From NCBI RefSeq assembly GCF_002024805.1, contig NZ_CP014337.1:3286001-3350000 (forward strand): a stretch of 64,000 bases of DNA. The letters are read 5' to 3'. The translations under genes and the position numbers were made by a program. This document shows positions 42,316 to 52,294 of the stretch, piece by piece (position 1 is the stretch's first letter; each line of letters begins with the position of its first letter). The notes under the pieces were generated by a model. It did not search any database. It worked only from the letters and a program-made list of their open reading frames with translations, and was not told the origin of the DNA. This DNA comes from Elizabethkingia bruuniana (GTDB lineage Bacteria; Bacteroidota; Bacteroidia; Flavobacteriales; Weeksellaceae).

Positions 42316-42777
42316 TTAATCATCATGATCTCTTCGGCCCCATCCTCTTCCCTGGTCATTGTCGTTATCACGATTTTTACGATATTGTTTCCACTGTTTT
42401 TTATAATACTTGTCTCTTTCTTTGTAGTATTTTTTATCGTAGTTTTTACCGTAGATCCATACTGGATTTTGCCCTCTGTAATAACGATCGTAGAAACGTT
42501 TATATTGTGCAGGCGTCATGATGCGCTCCATTTCTCCATAACGGTCTCTGTACCATCTGTCTGGTGTACCTCTGTAAACACGATCCCAGGAATCATAGTT
42601 TGGATAACGGTTATTTAGTACATCAATAGCTGCTATCTGTCTTCCGTTAAGACCTAAATAAGAAGCAACATCCCTCCAGTTGATAGAAGAAACACTTCCC
42701 CTGTAGTCGTCATAATAATTTTGTGAAAAGCCTAGTGCAAATACTCCTAGGGCTAATACTGTTAATAACTTTTTCAT
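42316..42777 (-). CDS. Small secreted basic protein
   Basis: The ATG at 42775-42777 gives 153 residues with a signal peptide (to about residue 18, L-G-F-S-Q). The frame continues upstream without sense. The mature part has 'YLGLNGRQIAAIDVLNNRYP' and 'RIMTPAQYKRFYDRYYRGQNP', which resemble L-T-x-x-Q repeats. The C-terminus is very basic and Tyr/Lys/Arg-rich, ending in an Asp-rich tip. It could be a Spy-like envelope protein. Function is not known. Confidence 0.7.
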   Translation of the reverse strand: MKKLLTVLALGVFALGFSQNYYDDYRGSVSSINWRDVASYLGLNGRQIAAIDVLNNRYPNYDSWDRVYRGTPDRWYRDRYGEMERIMTPAQYKRFYDRYYRGQNPVWIYGKNYDKKYYKERDKYYKKQWKQYRKNRDNDNDQGRGWGRRDHDD

Positions 42778-42900
42778 AATCAATTTTACTTTAAAGATGC
42801 ATACCCAAAAGCGTACCATTTTTTACATAACGGTTTTGATTACAATTTGTTATTTTCAGTATACGATATTCGAATTAAGAAAAATCGGGATGTAAAAAGA

Positions 42901-45555
42901 TCATCTTCCGGAAGCGTTCACCCAATTAGCTATCTTTTGATTAAAACTTTTATTTTTTAATAAATCTTCTAATCCGATATGCATTCTGTACCTCCAATAA
43001 TGAGGAAAGATTGCAGGAATATTAATTCTTTCTGCATTTTCATCCGGATTCTGAAGATCTTTATCTGTTGCAAAAAATTCCTGAATCGGGAATATGGCCA
43101 ACATTGCCTCTGTATGCAAATGTTGTTTTATAATAATTTCTGCCAGATAAGGCGTTAATTCTTCCGGAGCTTTTCCATTTTGGTCTAGCTGCTCATTATA
43201 ATATTTTTGAGTAAGCGCGCGGTCTTCTTTCCACCATTGCCTCAATGTACTGGTATCATGTGATGACGTTGTAACCACATTAAGATAAGTCGCATTTTTG
43301 GGATTATAAAAAGCCACATTTTCCTTAGGAGAACGCTGTACTTTCAATGCTAAAATAGCAAGATGGTCCATGACCTCCGGTACTACTTCCGGCACAAGTC
43401 CTAAATCTTCTCCGCAAATAAGCATATCAGTTGCCCGCAATAGTATGGGCAGTTTGTCCATTGCATTTTCTTTCCACATTTGATCCTGACGATGGAAAAA
43501 ATAATTGATATACAGACCAAACAGTTTACCTTTTATTTCATCTTCAAGATATTGGTATGATAAGGTTTTTGAAAGATTAAATCTTGGATGATAAACGATT
43601 CCTTCTTCTGTTTCTTCTTCCAGAAAAAGCACATTTGCCAGCAGATAATACAATTTATCTTTAATCTTCAGCGAATCATCGTGCTCTTTAAAATAAGCCT
43701 TTATTTTTTTCTGCGTATCATATTCAGGCCTGAAATGATAGAGTTCTTTATCCTTTATTAAAAAAGTATTAATCCCATCATTTTTTAGATCTCCTAATAC
43801 ATGCTGAAGAATTTCATCATTGATAAAAGGTTTGCAGTACCTGTCACGATCGAACCAGATCTTCTTATCTTCCAATTCTTCTATAGTTACCGGAATTGCA
43901 GGATAAAAGCTACCCAGTATTCCCTGTACTGCAGATACCGGCATTCTCCATATTCTAAAGAAACCTAGTATATGATCTATGCGCATGGCATCAAAATATT
44001 GGGATAAAGCAGTAAATCTGTTTTCCCACCACTGATAGCCATTTTCTTTCATGACTTCCCAGTTATAAGTCGGGAATTCCCAATTTTGCCCCAGATCCGT
44101 AAATTCATCCGGTGGAGCTCCTGCCTGAAAGTCCATACCAAATAATTCAGGTTCTGTCCAGGCTTCTACACTATGCCGGTAAATTCCAATAGGAAGATCA
44201 CCTTTTATTGCCAGTCCTTTACTATGTATATAATCTATAGCTGCTGTTAATTGTAAATGCAACTGGTATTGCACCCAGATATGGAATATAGCGGTAGTAT
44301 AATCCGGATGACCTGAGTCTAAAAACCTGTTTACCTCTTCAGCATTATAAACTGAAAGGCTTTTCCATTTACTAAAATCTGGTGTTCCGTATACATCTCT
44401 TAATGTACAAAACACAGCGTAAGCATCTAACCAGCTTGAGTTTTGTTTACGGTAGTTCTGAAAGTTTTTATCTATAAAGATATTGTTCTGATTCTCGTTG
44501 AATATAGCTTTCAGATATTTCAGCTTTCCACTCATTACGGCCTCATAATCTACCTGAGACAACAAATTCAGTCGTTTCTTTTCGCTTTCATATTCTTCTT
44601 TTAATGCTTCTGAAAGTGGATAAGTTAAATCACCTAATGACAAATATTGTGGATGGAGTGCATATACCGAAATTGCAGCATAAGGATAACTATCTGTCCA
44701 CTGATGGGTAGCAGTGGTATCATTAATCGGCAGAATCTGTAACATTGATAGTTTTGTCTGCGCTGCCCAGTCTGCAAGCAGTTTAAGATCTGCAAACTCC
44801 CCTACTCCAAAGCTATTTTCTGAACGTAATGAAAATACAGGCACTGCTACTCCTGCCGCTCGCCACAATTTTTCTACAGGAAATTTGAAATAATGATCAT
44901 GCAGAACATTAAGAGTTTCCGGATTCGGAGCTGTCCGAACTTTACGGTTTGGTCCGTTTTCATAGACGATCTCTCCTGTTTTGATATTGAGAATTGCATA
45001 TTTATACTCAACATATATATTATCCGACAAATCAACAAATACCTCCCATGTAACAATATCTGTCTGATGCATCTCTATACAATGATCCAGATCCCAGTTT
45101 CCCAATTCTGATGCACTTCCCAGAAGTACAACTTTTTCATCCTTATTATATAAAGGAGCCTGAACAGTGAAAAGATGACTCTCTTTCTGTTCAGGCTGTA
45201 TTTTTTGAAATTCCCTACCTTTTAAAGCATTCTGAATTATCTTATTATTAAGATAATTCTCAGGAAAATTTTTATTATTCCATGAATCGAAAATACAATA
45301 GCTATCAAATGAAGGATATGTGCTAAGCAAATGTCCGTTCATTTCTTCATTCAATATTCTCCCGGCTACATCTTTTACCAAAAAATGGTATTCGGCATCA
45401 CCTTCTTTTATTTCTTTACCAAAACGCCAGATACTGTCGTAGACATAGTCCAGTTCTTCTTCCAATACTTTCCCTGTCCCCAGTTCTTTTATTTTAATGA
45501 AAAGGCTCTCTCCTATAGCTGTTCTGTAGTGAATATTGAATTGTATTTTCTTCAT
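42901..45555 (-). CDS. malQ: 4-alpha-glucanotransferase with tandem starch-binding domains (DPE2-like)
   Basis: The 884-residue protein has two N-terminal CBM20-like domains (about residues 1-115 and 120-230; 'LGSASELGNWDLDHCIEMH' marks the second), then a GH77 domain. GH77 catalytic features are seen: 'RIDHILGFFRIW' (nucleophile Asp region, about residue 524), 'GEDLG' (acid/base Glu, about 716) and 'TSSHDTSTLRQWW' (about 768). It moves glucan chains during maltose or glycogen metabolism. CBM20-CBM20-GH77 is the architecture of plant DPE2 and of a subset of bacterial enzymes. It follows cysS by 10 bases, so it is co-transcribed. Confidence 0.94.
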   Translation of the reverse strand: MKKIQFNIHYRTAIGESLFIKIKELGTGKVLEEELDYVYDSIWRFGKEIKEGDAEYHFLVKDVAGRILNEEMNGHLLSTYPSFDSYCIFDSWNNKNFPENYLNNKIIQNALKGREFQKIQPEQKESHLFTVQAPLYNKDEKVVLLGSASELGNWDLDHCIEMHQTDIVTWEVFVDLSDNIYVEYKYAILNIKTGEIVYENGPNRKVRTAPNPETLNVLHDHYFKFPVEKLWRAAGVAVPVFSLRSENSFGVGEFADLKLLADWAAQTKLSMLQILPINDTTATHQWTDSYPYAAISVYALHPQYLSLGDLTYPLSEALKEEYESEKKRLNLLSQVDYEAVMSGKLKYLKAIFNENQNNIFIDKNFQNYRKQNSSWLDAYAVFCTLRDVYGTPDFSKWKSLSVYNAEEVNRFLDSGHPDYTTAIFHIWVQYQLHLQLTAAIDYIHSKGLAIKGDLPIGIYRHSVEAWTEPELFGMDFQAGAPPDEFTDLGQNWEFPTYNWEVMKENGYQWWENRFTALSQYFDAMRIDHILGFFRIWRMPVSAVQGILGSFYPAIPVTIEELEDKKIWFDRDRYCKPFINDEILQHVLGDLKNDGINTFLIKDKELYHFRPEYDTQKKIKAYFKEHDDSLKIKDKLYYLLANVLFLEEETEEGIVYHPRFNLSKTLSYQYLEDEIKGKLFGLYINYFFHRQDQMWKENAMDKLPILLRATDMLICGEDLGLVPEVVPEVMDHLAILALKVQRSPKENVAFYNPKNATYLNVVTTSSHDTSTLRQWWKEDRALTQKYYNEQLDQNGKAPEELTPYLAEIIIKQHLHTEAMLAIFPIQEFFATDKDLQNPDENAERINIPAIFPHYWRYRMHIGLEDLLKNKSFNQKIANWVNASGR

Positions 45556-45565
45556 TCCGGATGAT

Positions 45566-47029
45566 CTAGTTAATCGTATAAGATGTCCCTTCTCTTCCGT
45601 CTTTTAGTTCAATACCTTTCTCCAGAAGGCGGTCCCTTATCTGATCCGACAACTCCCAGTTTTTAGTTTTTCTTGCCTGATTTCTCAGTTCAATCAATAA
45701 CTGTAATGTTTCATCCAGTTTATCACTTCCCGTTTCTTCTGTTATCGTTTGTAATCCCAGCACATCAAATACAAAAGCGTTCAGCTTTTCTTTTAGCAAT
45801 GCAAGATCTTCTGCTGTAATTGTTTCTTTCCCATCTTTAAGAAGGAAAATCCATTTCACAGCCTCGAAAAGATGTGATATAAGTATTGGACTATTAAAAT
45901 CGTCAACAAGTGCAGAATATGCTTTATCCAGCCATTCCTGAACATTAACTGTAGAAACATCAGATGCTTGAATTTCATCTAATATTTTTACAGCATCCAT
46001 CAGACGGCTAAAGCCTTTTTCACTCGCCAGCATTGCTTCATTGGAAATATCCAGTACACTTCTGTAGTGCGCCTGCAGGAAGCAGAAACGCAATACACTT
46101 GGATGGAATGGCTTTTCGAAGAAATTATTATTCCCGGTAATTAACTCCATTGGCAGAATATAATTACCTGTAGATTTACTCATTCTTTGCCCATTCATCG
46201 TTAGCATATTAGCGTGCATCCAGTAGTTTACCGGCTCTGTACCATTGCAAGCTTTCCCTTGAGCGATCTCACATTCGTGGTGTGGGAATTTAAGATCCAT
46301 TCCGCCACCGTGAATATCGAACTTATCTCCAAGATATTTAGTACTCATTGCTGTACATTCCAGGTGCCATCCCGGAAAACCTTCTCCCCAAGGAGAAATC
46401 CAACGCATAATATGTTGTGGAGATGCTTTCTTCCAAAGTGCAAAATCCTGTGGATTTTTTTTCTCGCCCTGGCCATCCAGATCACGAGTATTGGCAAAAA
46501 GCTCTTCTATATTTCTGCGGCTTAATTCTCCGTAGTTAAGACCTCTTGCATTATATTCCAAAACATCGAAATAAACGGATCCATTGCTTTCATAAGCGAA
46601 TCCCTTTTCAATTAATTTTTTTGTCAGTTCAATTTGCTCGATGATATGACCTGTTGCCGTTGGCTCTATTGTAGGCGGGAGCAGATTGAATTTCTTTAGT
46701 ACTTCATGAAAATCGACTGTATACTTCTGTACAATTTCCATTGGTTCTAATTTTTCCAGTCGGGATTGTTTAATGAAACGGTCATTATCTATATTACCAT
46801 CATCAGTTAAATGCCCCGCATCTGTAATATTTCTTACATACCTTACTTTATATCCCAAAAATTGCAGGGATCTATATATAAAGTCAAAGGAAAGAAAAGT
46901 TCTTACATTTCCTAAATGGACATTACTATATACTGTAGGTCCGCAGACATACATTCCAACGTTTCCGTCCAATATAGGTTTGAAGTCTTCTTTTTCTCCT
47001 GTAAGCGAGTTATATATTTTAAGTTGCAT
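45566..47029 (-). CDS. cysS: Cysteinyl-tRNA synthetase
   Basis: The 487-residue class I synthetase has '[22 protein letters not shown]' with the HIGH-equivalent H-L-G-N near residues 36-39, the zinc-binding Cys in 'MYVCGPT', 'WHLECTAMS' and 'HHECEIAQ', and the KMSKS-equivalent R-M-S-K-S near residue 286. It charges tRNA-Cys (one copy is at 6.8 kb). Confidence 0.98.
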   Translation of the reverse strand: MQLKIYNSLTGEKEDFKPILDGNVGMYVCGPTVYSNVHLGNVRTFLSFDFIYRSLQFLGYKVRYVRNITDAGHLTDDGNIDNDRFIKQSRLEKLEPMEIVQKYTVDFHEVLKKFNLLPPTIEPTATGHIIEQIELTKKLIEKGFAYESNGSVYFDVLEYNARGLNYGELSRRNIEELFANTRDLDGQGEKKNPQDFALWKKASPQHIMRWISPWGEGFPGWHLECTAMSTKYLGDKFDIHGGGMDLKFPHHECEIAQGKACNGTEPVNYWMHANMLTMNGQRMSKSTGNYILPMELITGNNNFFEKPFHPSVLRFCFLQAHYRSVLDISNEAMLASEKGFSRLMDAVKILDEIQASDVSTVNVQEWLDKAYSALVDDFNSPILISHLFEAVKWIFLLKDGKETITAEDLALLKEKLNAFVFDVLGLQTITEETGSDKLDETLQLLIELRNQARKTKNWELSDQIRDRLLEKGIELKDGREGTSYTIN

Positions 47030-47173
47030 TATTTATAATGTTGTTTAAAGTGAAAGATTAAAATGATCTTGTTGTAGTTTTCTACCAATATAATTACAAT
47101 TTGCCACAACAAATAATTGTAGCAAGAAAAATTCGGTTCGAAACTTTTTTAAATTTTATCATTTTATATTACT

Positions 47174-47839
47174 TTAATCCAGTTTTGCATGGCTTCCTAC
47201 ATAGTGAAGGAATTCCTGTCTTGTAATAGGGTTTGTTCTGAAAATACCACTTAGTTCTGCAGTAATTGTTGAACTTGCTGTATCTTTTATACCTCTGCAA
47301 TTTACGCAAAGATGTCTTGCATCTATAATACAGGCTACATCTTTAGTTCCCAAAGCTTCCTTCATCGCTCCTACAATCTGCATTGTAAGACGCTCTTGTA
47401 CCTGCGGACGCTTTGCATAATAATCTACAATCCTGTTGATCTTGGAAAGTCCGATTACTTTACCATTAGATATATAAGCTACGTGAGCTTTCCCTATTAT
47501 AGGAAGAAAATGATGTTCGCAAAAAGAATAAACAGTAATATCCTTTTCTACTAACATCTGTCTATATTTATATTGATTCTTAAAAGTAGATATTCCGGGT
47601 TTATTTTCAGGAAGTAATCCACCAAAGATTTCATTAACATACATCTTCGCTACACGCTTAGGCGAATCTTTCAGACTATCGTCGGTCATATCCAGTCCAA
47701 GTGTTTCCATTATCTCACTAAAAAGACCTTCAATCTTCTGAACTTTTTCGTCTGTAGACAGCTTAAAAGCATCTTTTCTTAGTGGTGTATGTTGATTTCC
47801 GTCGTAAATATCATCATCATTATCAAAAAAATCATTCAT
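47174..47839 (-). CDS. folE: GTP cyclohydrolase I
   Basis: FolE converts GTP to dihydroneopterin triphosphate, the first step of folate synthesis. The 221-residue protein has 'CEHHFLPIIGKAHVAYI' and 'HLCVNCRGIKDTAS', giving the zinc-binding Cys/His/Cys set. 'LSKINRIVDYYAKRPQVQERLT' is also conserved. The N-terminus has an acidic stretch 'FFDNDDDIYDGN'. folB is at 8.7 kb. Confidence 0.97.
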   Translation of the reverse strand: MNDFFDNDDDIYDGNQHTPLRKDAFKLSTDEKVQKIEGLFSEIMETLGLDMTDDSLKDSPKRVAKMYVNEIFGGLLPENKPGISTFKNQYKYRQMLVEKDITVYSFCEHHFLPIIGKAHVAYISNGKVIGLSKINRIVDYYAKRPQVQERLTMQIVGAMKEALGTKDVACIIDARHLCVNCRGIKDTASSTITAELSGIFRTNPITRQEFLHYVGSHAKLD

Positions 47840-47856
47840 TCTGTAATATTTTCAAG

Positions 47857-47864
47857 CAAAAATA
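47857..47864 (-). promoter_or_regulatory. Possible -7 element for folE
   Basis: TATTTTTG on the minus strand lies 17 bases upstream of folE. No TTG is seen at the correct distance. Confidence 0.35.
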
Positions 47865-47990
47865 ATGAATAAAATCAGGATGAAAGAATCCAGATTAAAT
47901 TTTAAATAATTCGTTTTTAGAACCTTAATTTTTCAAACCACGTAAATCATCAAAATTGAGTAAAAAAATAGCAAATGATTCGATTTTTTA

Positions 47991-47998
47991 TATATTTG
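47991..47998 (+). promoter_or_regulatory. -7 element for acpP
   Basis: TATATTTG on the plus strand is an exact -7 match, 34 bases before acpP. The -33 TTG is not at a usual distance (nearest 47956), so this promoter may rely on the -7 alone or on a factor. Confidence 0.5.
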
Positions 47999-48032
47999 CA
48001 GTTGGATTAACAATTTTTAAAATACATTTACT

Positions 48033-48272
48033 ATGTCAGACATCGCATCAAGAGTTAAAGCTATCATCGCTGATAAGCTAGACGTGGAAGAAACTGAAGT
48101 AACACCAGAAGCTAGCTTCACTAACGATTTAGGAGCAGATTCTCTGGATACTGTTGAGTTGATCATGGAGTTCGAAAAAGAATTCAACATTCAGATTCCT
48201 GATGACCAAGCTGAAAAAATTACAACAGTAGGACACGCAATCGCTTATATTGAAGAAGTAGTCAACAAATAA
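48033..48272 (+). CDS. acpP: Acyl carrier protein
   Basis: The 79-residue acidic protein carries the phosphopantetheine site Ser37 in '[11 protein letters not shown]'. It shuttles acyl chains in fatty-acid synthesis. It lies 26 bases upstream of fabF. Confidence 0.99.
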   Translation: MSDIASRVKAIIADKLDVEETEVTPEASFTNDLGADSLDTVELIMEFEKEFNIQIPDDQAEKITTVGHAIAYIEEVVNK

Positions 48273-48298
48273 TTGTTGAAGAACATTAAAGAAAATTT

Positions 48299-49546
48299 AT
48301 GGAATTAAAGAGAGTAGTAGTAACTGGCTTCGGGGCCCTTACACCGATAGGAAATAATGCAAATGAGTACTGGGAGAGCCTTGTAAAAGGCACAAGTGGA
48401 GCAGCGCCGATTACTCTTTTTGATTCCACTAATTTTAAAACTCAATTTGCCTGTGAGGTTAAAAACTTCGATCCATTAAACCACTTCGATAAGAAGGAGG
48501 CTAAAAAAATGGACCGTAACTCGCAATTAGGGCAGGTTGTTGCACGTGAGGCGATTGCTCACAGCCGTATTATTGAGGACAATGTAGACAAAGACCGTGT
48601 AGGTGTTATCTGGGGATCCGGAATTGGCGGACTTGAAACTTTTGAAACTGAAGTTTTAGGGTATGCTGCTTCAAATAGTATCCCAAGATTCAATCCTTTC
48701 TTTATACCTAAAATGATCGCCGACATTACGCCGGGGAATATTTCTATAGAATTTGGATTCCATGGTCCTAACTATACTACAGTTTCAGCTTGTGCTTCTT
48801 CTGCCAATGCAATTATTGATGCTAAAATGCTTATTCAGCTAGGCAAAGCGGATGTTATTGTTTGCGGAGGATCTGAAGCAGCTGTAACAGCTAGTGGTGT
48901 AGGTGGCTTCAATGCTATGCATGCGCTTTCAACAAGAAATGACGATCCTAAAACAGCTTCCCGTCCATTCGACAAAGACAGAGATGGTTTTGTACTGGGT
49001 GAAGGAGCAGGATGTATCATTCTTGAAGAATATGAACACGCTGTAAAAAGAGGCGCTACAATTTATGCCGAACTACTGGGCGGAGGTCTTAGTGCAGATG
49101 CTCACCACATGACAGCTCCACATCCGGAAGGATTAGGTGCTTATTTAGTAATGAAAAGATGTCTGGACGATGCCGGAGTTACTACTGATGAAGTAGACCA
49201 CATCAACATGCATGGTACTTCTACTCCATTAGGAGACATTGCGGAATCTCAGGCAATTGCTAAATTATTAGGTGAACACGCATTTGATATTCAGATCAAT
49301 TCTACTAAGTCTATGACGGGGCATTTATTAGGTGCAGCCGGAGTTATAGAATCTATAGCAGCTTTAGGCACTATTATCCACGGAATTGTTCCTCCAACGA
49401 TCAATCATTTCACAGATGATGAGAGACTGGACAGCAGACTTAACTTTACTTTCAACACAGCAGTGAAGAAGGAAGTGAATATTGCAATGAGCAACACTTT
49501 TGGATTTGGAGGGCATAATGCCTGCGTTTTATTCAAAAAGATTTAA
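48299..49546 (+). CDS. fabF: Beta-ketoacyl-ACP synthase II
   Basis: FabF elongates acyl-ACP with malonyl-ACP. Catalytic Cys lies near residue 164 in 'TVSACASSANAI', and the two His are in 'HMHGTSTPLGD' and 'TKSMTGHLLGAAG'. 415 residues is normal. Its stop codon overlaps the rnc start (TAATG). Confidence 0.98.
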   Translation: MELKRVVVTGFGALTPIGNNANEYWESLVKGTSGAAPITLFDSTNFKTQFACEVKNFDPLNHFDKKEAKKMDRNSQLGQVVAREAIAHSRIIEDNVDKDRVGVIWGSGIGGLETFETEVLGYAASNSIPRFNPFFIPKMIADITPGNISIEFGFHGPNYTTVSACASSANAIIDAKMLIQLGKADVIVCGGSEAAVTASGVGGFNAMHALSTRNDDPKTASRPFDKDRDGFVLGEGAGCIILEEYEHAVKRGATIYAELLGGGLSADAHHMTAPHPEGLGAYLVMKRCLDDAGVTTDEVDHINMHGTSTPLGDIAESQAIAKLLGEHAFDIQINSTKSMTGHLLGAAGVIESIAALGTIIHGIVPPTINHFTDDERLDSRLNFTFNTAVKKEVNIAMSNTFGFGGHNACVLFKKI

Positions 49547-50316
49547 TGGAGATTAAAAGCTATTTTTCCAATCTTTTAAAAAAACGAACCAAAACTTTAT
49601 CCGATAAAGATAAAAATTTTAAAGCCGCCATTAACAGACTGGTGGGCTACAAAGTGAATGACCTTAGATTATTCAAAGAAGCCTTCACTTTAAAATCTCC
49701 GAACACCACAAAAGAAGCCTTCAACTACGAAAGATTAGAATATCTGGGGGATGCTGTATTAGGAAGTATTGTTTCCTGCCACATTTTTCATGAATATCCT
49801 AATGCCAATGAAGGTTTCCTTACACAGATGAAATCTAAAGTGGTAAACCGTAAAAATTTGAATGCGCTGGGAGAGCGTCTGGAGCTTACCAGATTTTTAC
49901 AAAACAAAGAAGAGAATACCACTTTGAGTGAAAATATCCACGGTAATCTTTTCGAAGCATTAGTTGGCGCTATTTATCAGGACATAGACTATGATAAATG
50001 CAGAGAAATAATTCTGGGCCAGCTTCTGACTAAACAGGACATCCTTAATCTGGAAAATAAGATTATCAGCTACAAAGGATTATTACTGGAGTGGGGTCAA
50101 AAGCAAAAAATTCACCTTCGTTTCGAAACTACTGAAGAGAACTATGTCAACAAGACTGTTCATTTCCGTAGCAGCGTATGGATGGAGGACAGACAAATTT
50201 CCAATGCATCCGAAGCTTCCAAGAAAAAAGCTGAGGAAAAAGCTGCACAGCGGGCTTACTACGCATTGCAAAAAAAAGAAAACATTAATGGCGAAAGTAA
50301 AAAAAATACGCCTTGA
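49546..50316 (+). CDS. rnc: Ribonuclease III
   Basis: The 256-residue enzyme has the RNase III signature 'ERLEYLGDAVLGSIVS' and a downstream 'NLFEALVGAIYQD' with the second Mg-binding acidic cluster. A C-terminal double-stranded RNA-binding domain follows ('GQKQKIHLRFETTEE', 'ASKKKAEEKAAQRAYYAL'). It processes rRNA and other dsRNA. It is coupled to fabF and overlaps the next gene. Confidence 0.97.
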   Translation: MEIKSYFSNLLKKRTKTLSDKDKNFKAAINRLVGYKVNDLRLFKEAFTLKSPNTTKEAFNYERLEYLGDAVLGSIVSCHIFHEYPNANEGFLTQMKSKVVNRKNLNALGERLELTRFLQNKEENTTLSENIHGNLFEALVGAIYQDIDYDKCREIILGQLLTKQDILNLENKIISYKGLLLEWGQKQKIHLRFETTEENYVNKTVHFRSSVWMEDRQISNASEASKKKAEEKAAQRAYYALQKKENINGESKKNTP

Positions 50317-50758
50317 TTTTGATGATGACGAAGCTATAACCGTCGGGCTTATCCGCTTGACGAAACCTGTTTCATATCATCAGTTTTTTTTTGACATTAA
50401 TCGTTGTAACGAATTCCAATTTCACAGAACAGAAGACTTTATCACCCAAAACGGATTAACAGAATATGAATTCTTGTCCATGCAGGGTTATGATAAAGGT
50501 GAAAAAAACTGTTATCAGATAATAGCTAATAAATCCTTCAAAAAGGAAGAAAACACGCCGTCTAACCTCTTCGAGGGTTTGCAGGAGATACATTATCTGC
50601 TGGAAGAACACCAAGATGTCGATTTCTTAATAAAAACTCAGGATTCGTTTCCCGATTTTTCCTTAATTTTGTTTCCTGAAAATGTGATCTTTCCAATTCA
50701 GGAATATCAAATTCAACCTGAAGAATTAATATACCAATATATTCAAGAAAATGAGTGA
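50288..50758 (+). CDS. IPExxxVDY-family-like hypothetical protein
   Basis: The ATG at 50288 gives 156 residues starting 'MAKVKKIRLDFDDDE'. A longer frame from 50144 would overlap rnc by far more and lacks sense. The position between rnc and pyk, the size and 'LLEEHQDVDFLIK' match the family named IPExxxVDY in Flavobacteriia, although the motif itself is degenerate here. Function is unknown. It overlaps rnc by 29 bases and pyk by 8. Confidence 0.75.
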   Translation: MAKVKKIRLDFDDDEAITVGLIRLTKPVSYHQFFFDINRCNEFQFHRTEDFITQNGLTEYEFLSMQGYDKGEKNCYQIIANKSFKKEENTPSNLFEGLQEIHYLLEEHQDVDFLIKTQDSFPDFSLILFPENVIFPIQEYQIQPEELIYQYIQENE

Positions 50759-52196
50759 ATATCTAAAGAAAACTAAAATTATTGCAACCCTTGGGCCTGC
50801 ATCCTCCAATAAAGAGACAATCCTGCGCATGGTACAAGCCGGAGCAGATGTTATCAGAATTAACTTTTCACATGCTGATTACGATCTGGTAAAACAAAAC
50901 ATTAACCTTATTCGTGAGATTAATGCTGAATATGGTTTCTCTACTTCTATTTTAGGAGACCTTCAAGGACCAAAGCTTCGTGTAGGTGTTGTAAAAGAGG
51001 GTTCTTACCTGAATCCTGGAGACGTACTTACCTTCACAAATGAAAAAGTAGAAGGTGACTCTACAAAAGTGTACATGACGTATGAAAGATTCCCGTTAGA
51101 TGTAAAAGTAGGAGAAAGAATCCTTATCGACGACGGAAAGCTTGTTTTAGAAGTTATCGACACTAATGGTAAAGACACTGTTAAAGCAAAAACAATACAA
51201 GGAGGCCCTCTAAGTTCAAAGAAAGGGGTAAACCTTCCTAATACCCAGATATCTCTTCCTGCATTGACTGAAAAAGATATTCAGGATGCTAACTTTATCT
51301 TAGATAATGAATTCGACTGGATCGCACTTTCATTTGTACGTCATGCACAGGATATCATAGATCTGAAAGAACTTATTTCTAACCACCCGAACGGAAAATT
51401 ATTCCGTACACCTATTATTGCTAAGATTGAAAAGCCTGAAGGTGTGAAAAATATCGACGAAATTCTTGCTGAATGCGACGGTATAATGGTGGCACGTGGA
51501 GACCTTGGTGTAGAGGTTCCTATGGAAGAAGTTCCGTTAATTCAGAAGAAACTAGCTGAAAAAGCAAGAAAATATTCTAAGCCTGTAATCGTTGCAACCC
51601 AGATGATGGAAACAATGATCAACAGCATGACTCCTACAAGAGCCGAGGTAAATGACGTTGCAAACTCTGTATTAGACGGAGCAGATGCGGTAATGTTATC
51701 TGGAGAAACATCTGTGGGTAAATACCCTGTAGACGTTGTAAAAACAATGGCTAAGATTGTAAGCAACATCGAGAATACTCAGATGTACAGTACAAGAAAT
51801 GAGCCTATAGAAAAGATTAACTGTGTAGACGACCGTTTCATTACAGATTCTGTTTGTTATTCAGCTGTAAGAATTGCTGAGAAAACAGATGCTAAAGCGA
51901 TCGTAACACTTACCTATTCTGGTTATACAGCATTTCAGATTTCATCTCACAGACCGAATTCTCACATTGTAGTATTCAGTTCTAACAAGCGTGTTCTTAC
52001 AATGCTAAACCTTCTTTGGGGTGTAAGAGCATTCTTCTATGACATGAAAAAATCTACTGATGAAACCGTTATTCAGGTTAATATGCTTACCTGGAACTAT
52101 GGCCTTGTAGAGCAAGGAGATTTTGTAGTTAACCTTAACGCGATGCCGGTTCACGAAGGTGGAAAAACAAACACACTTCGTTTAACGACAATCTAA
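50751..52196 (+). CDS. pyk: Pyruvate kinase
   Basis: Pyk makes pyruvate and ATP from phosphoenolpyruvate. The 481-residue protein shows 'TKIIATLGPASSNKETILRM', 'RINFSHADYD', 'GIMVARGDLGVEVPMEEVP' (active site) and 'MLSGETSVGKYPVDVV'. It overlaps the upstream gene, ending the acpP-fabF-rnc operon. Confidence 0.98.
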   Translation: MSEYLKKTKIIATLGPASSNKETILRMVQAGADVIRINFSHADYDLVKQNINLIREINAEYGFSTSILGDLQGPKLRVGVVKEGSYLNPGDVLTFTNEKVEGDSTKVYMTYERFPLDVKVGERILIDDGKLVLEVIDTNGKDTVKAKTIQGGPLSSKKGVNLPNTQISLPALTEKDIQDANFILDNEFDWIALSFVRHAQDIIDLKELISNHPNGKLFRTPIIAKIEKPEGVKNIDEILAECDGIMVARGDLGVEVPMEEVPLIQKKLAEKARKYSKPVIVATQMMETMINSMTPTRAEVNDVANSVLDGADAVMLSGETSVGKYPVDVVKTMAKIVSNIENTQMYSTRNEPIEKINCVDDRFITDSVCYSAVRIAEKTDAKAIVTLTYSGYTAFQISSHRPNSHIVVFSSNKRVLTMLNLLWGVRAFFYDMKKSTDETVIQVNMLTWNYGLVEQGDFVVNLNAMPVHEGGKTNTLRLTTI

Positions 52197-52218
52197 GAAG
52201 ACCTATCCTTTTATATAC

Positions 52219-52246
52219 AATCCCTGTCAGCAGACAGGGATTTTTT
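52219..52246 (+). terminator. Terminator after pyk
   Basis: AATCCCTGTC (52219-52228) pairs with GACAGGGATT (52233-52242) around AGCA, followed by T4-6. Confidence 0.93.
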
Positions 52247-52294
52247 CGTTTTTAGTCCATCACCAAATAATTGTATATTAGGACAAATTAATAC

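Noticed and set aside
50144-50287. N-terminal extension of the gene before pyk
   Set aside because: It would overlap rnc by 170 bases in another frame, and the extra residues are basic and without family similarity; ATG 50288 gives the usual length.
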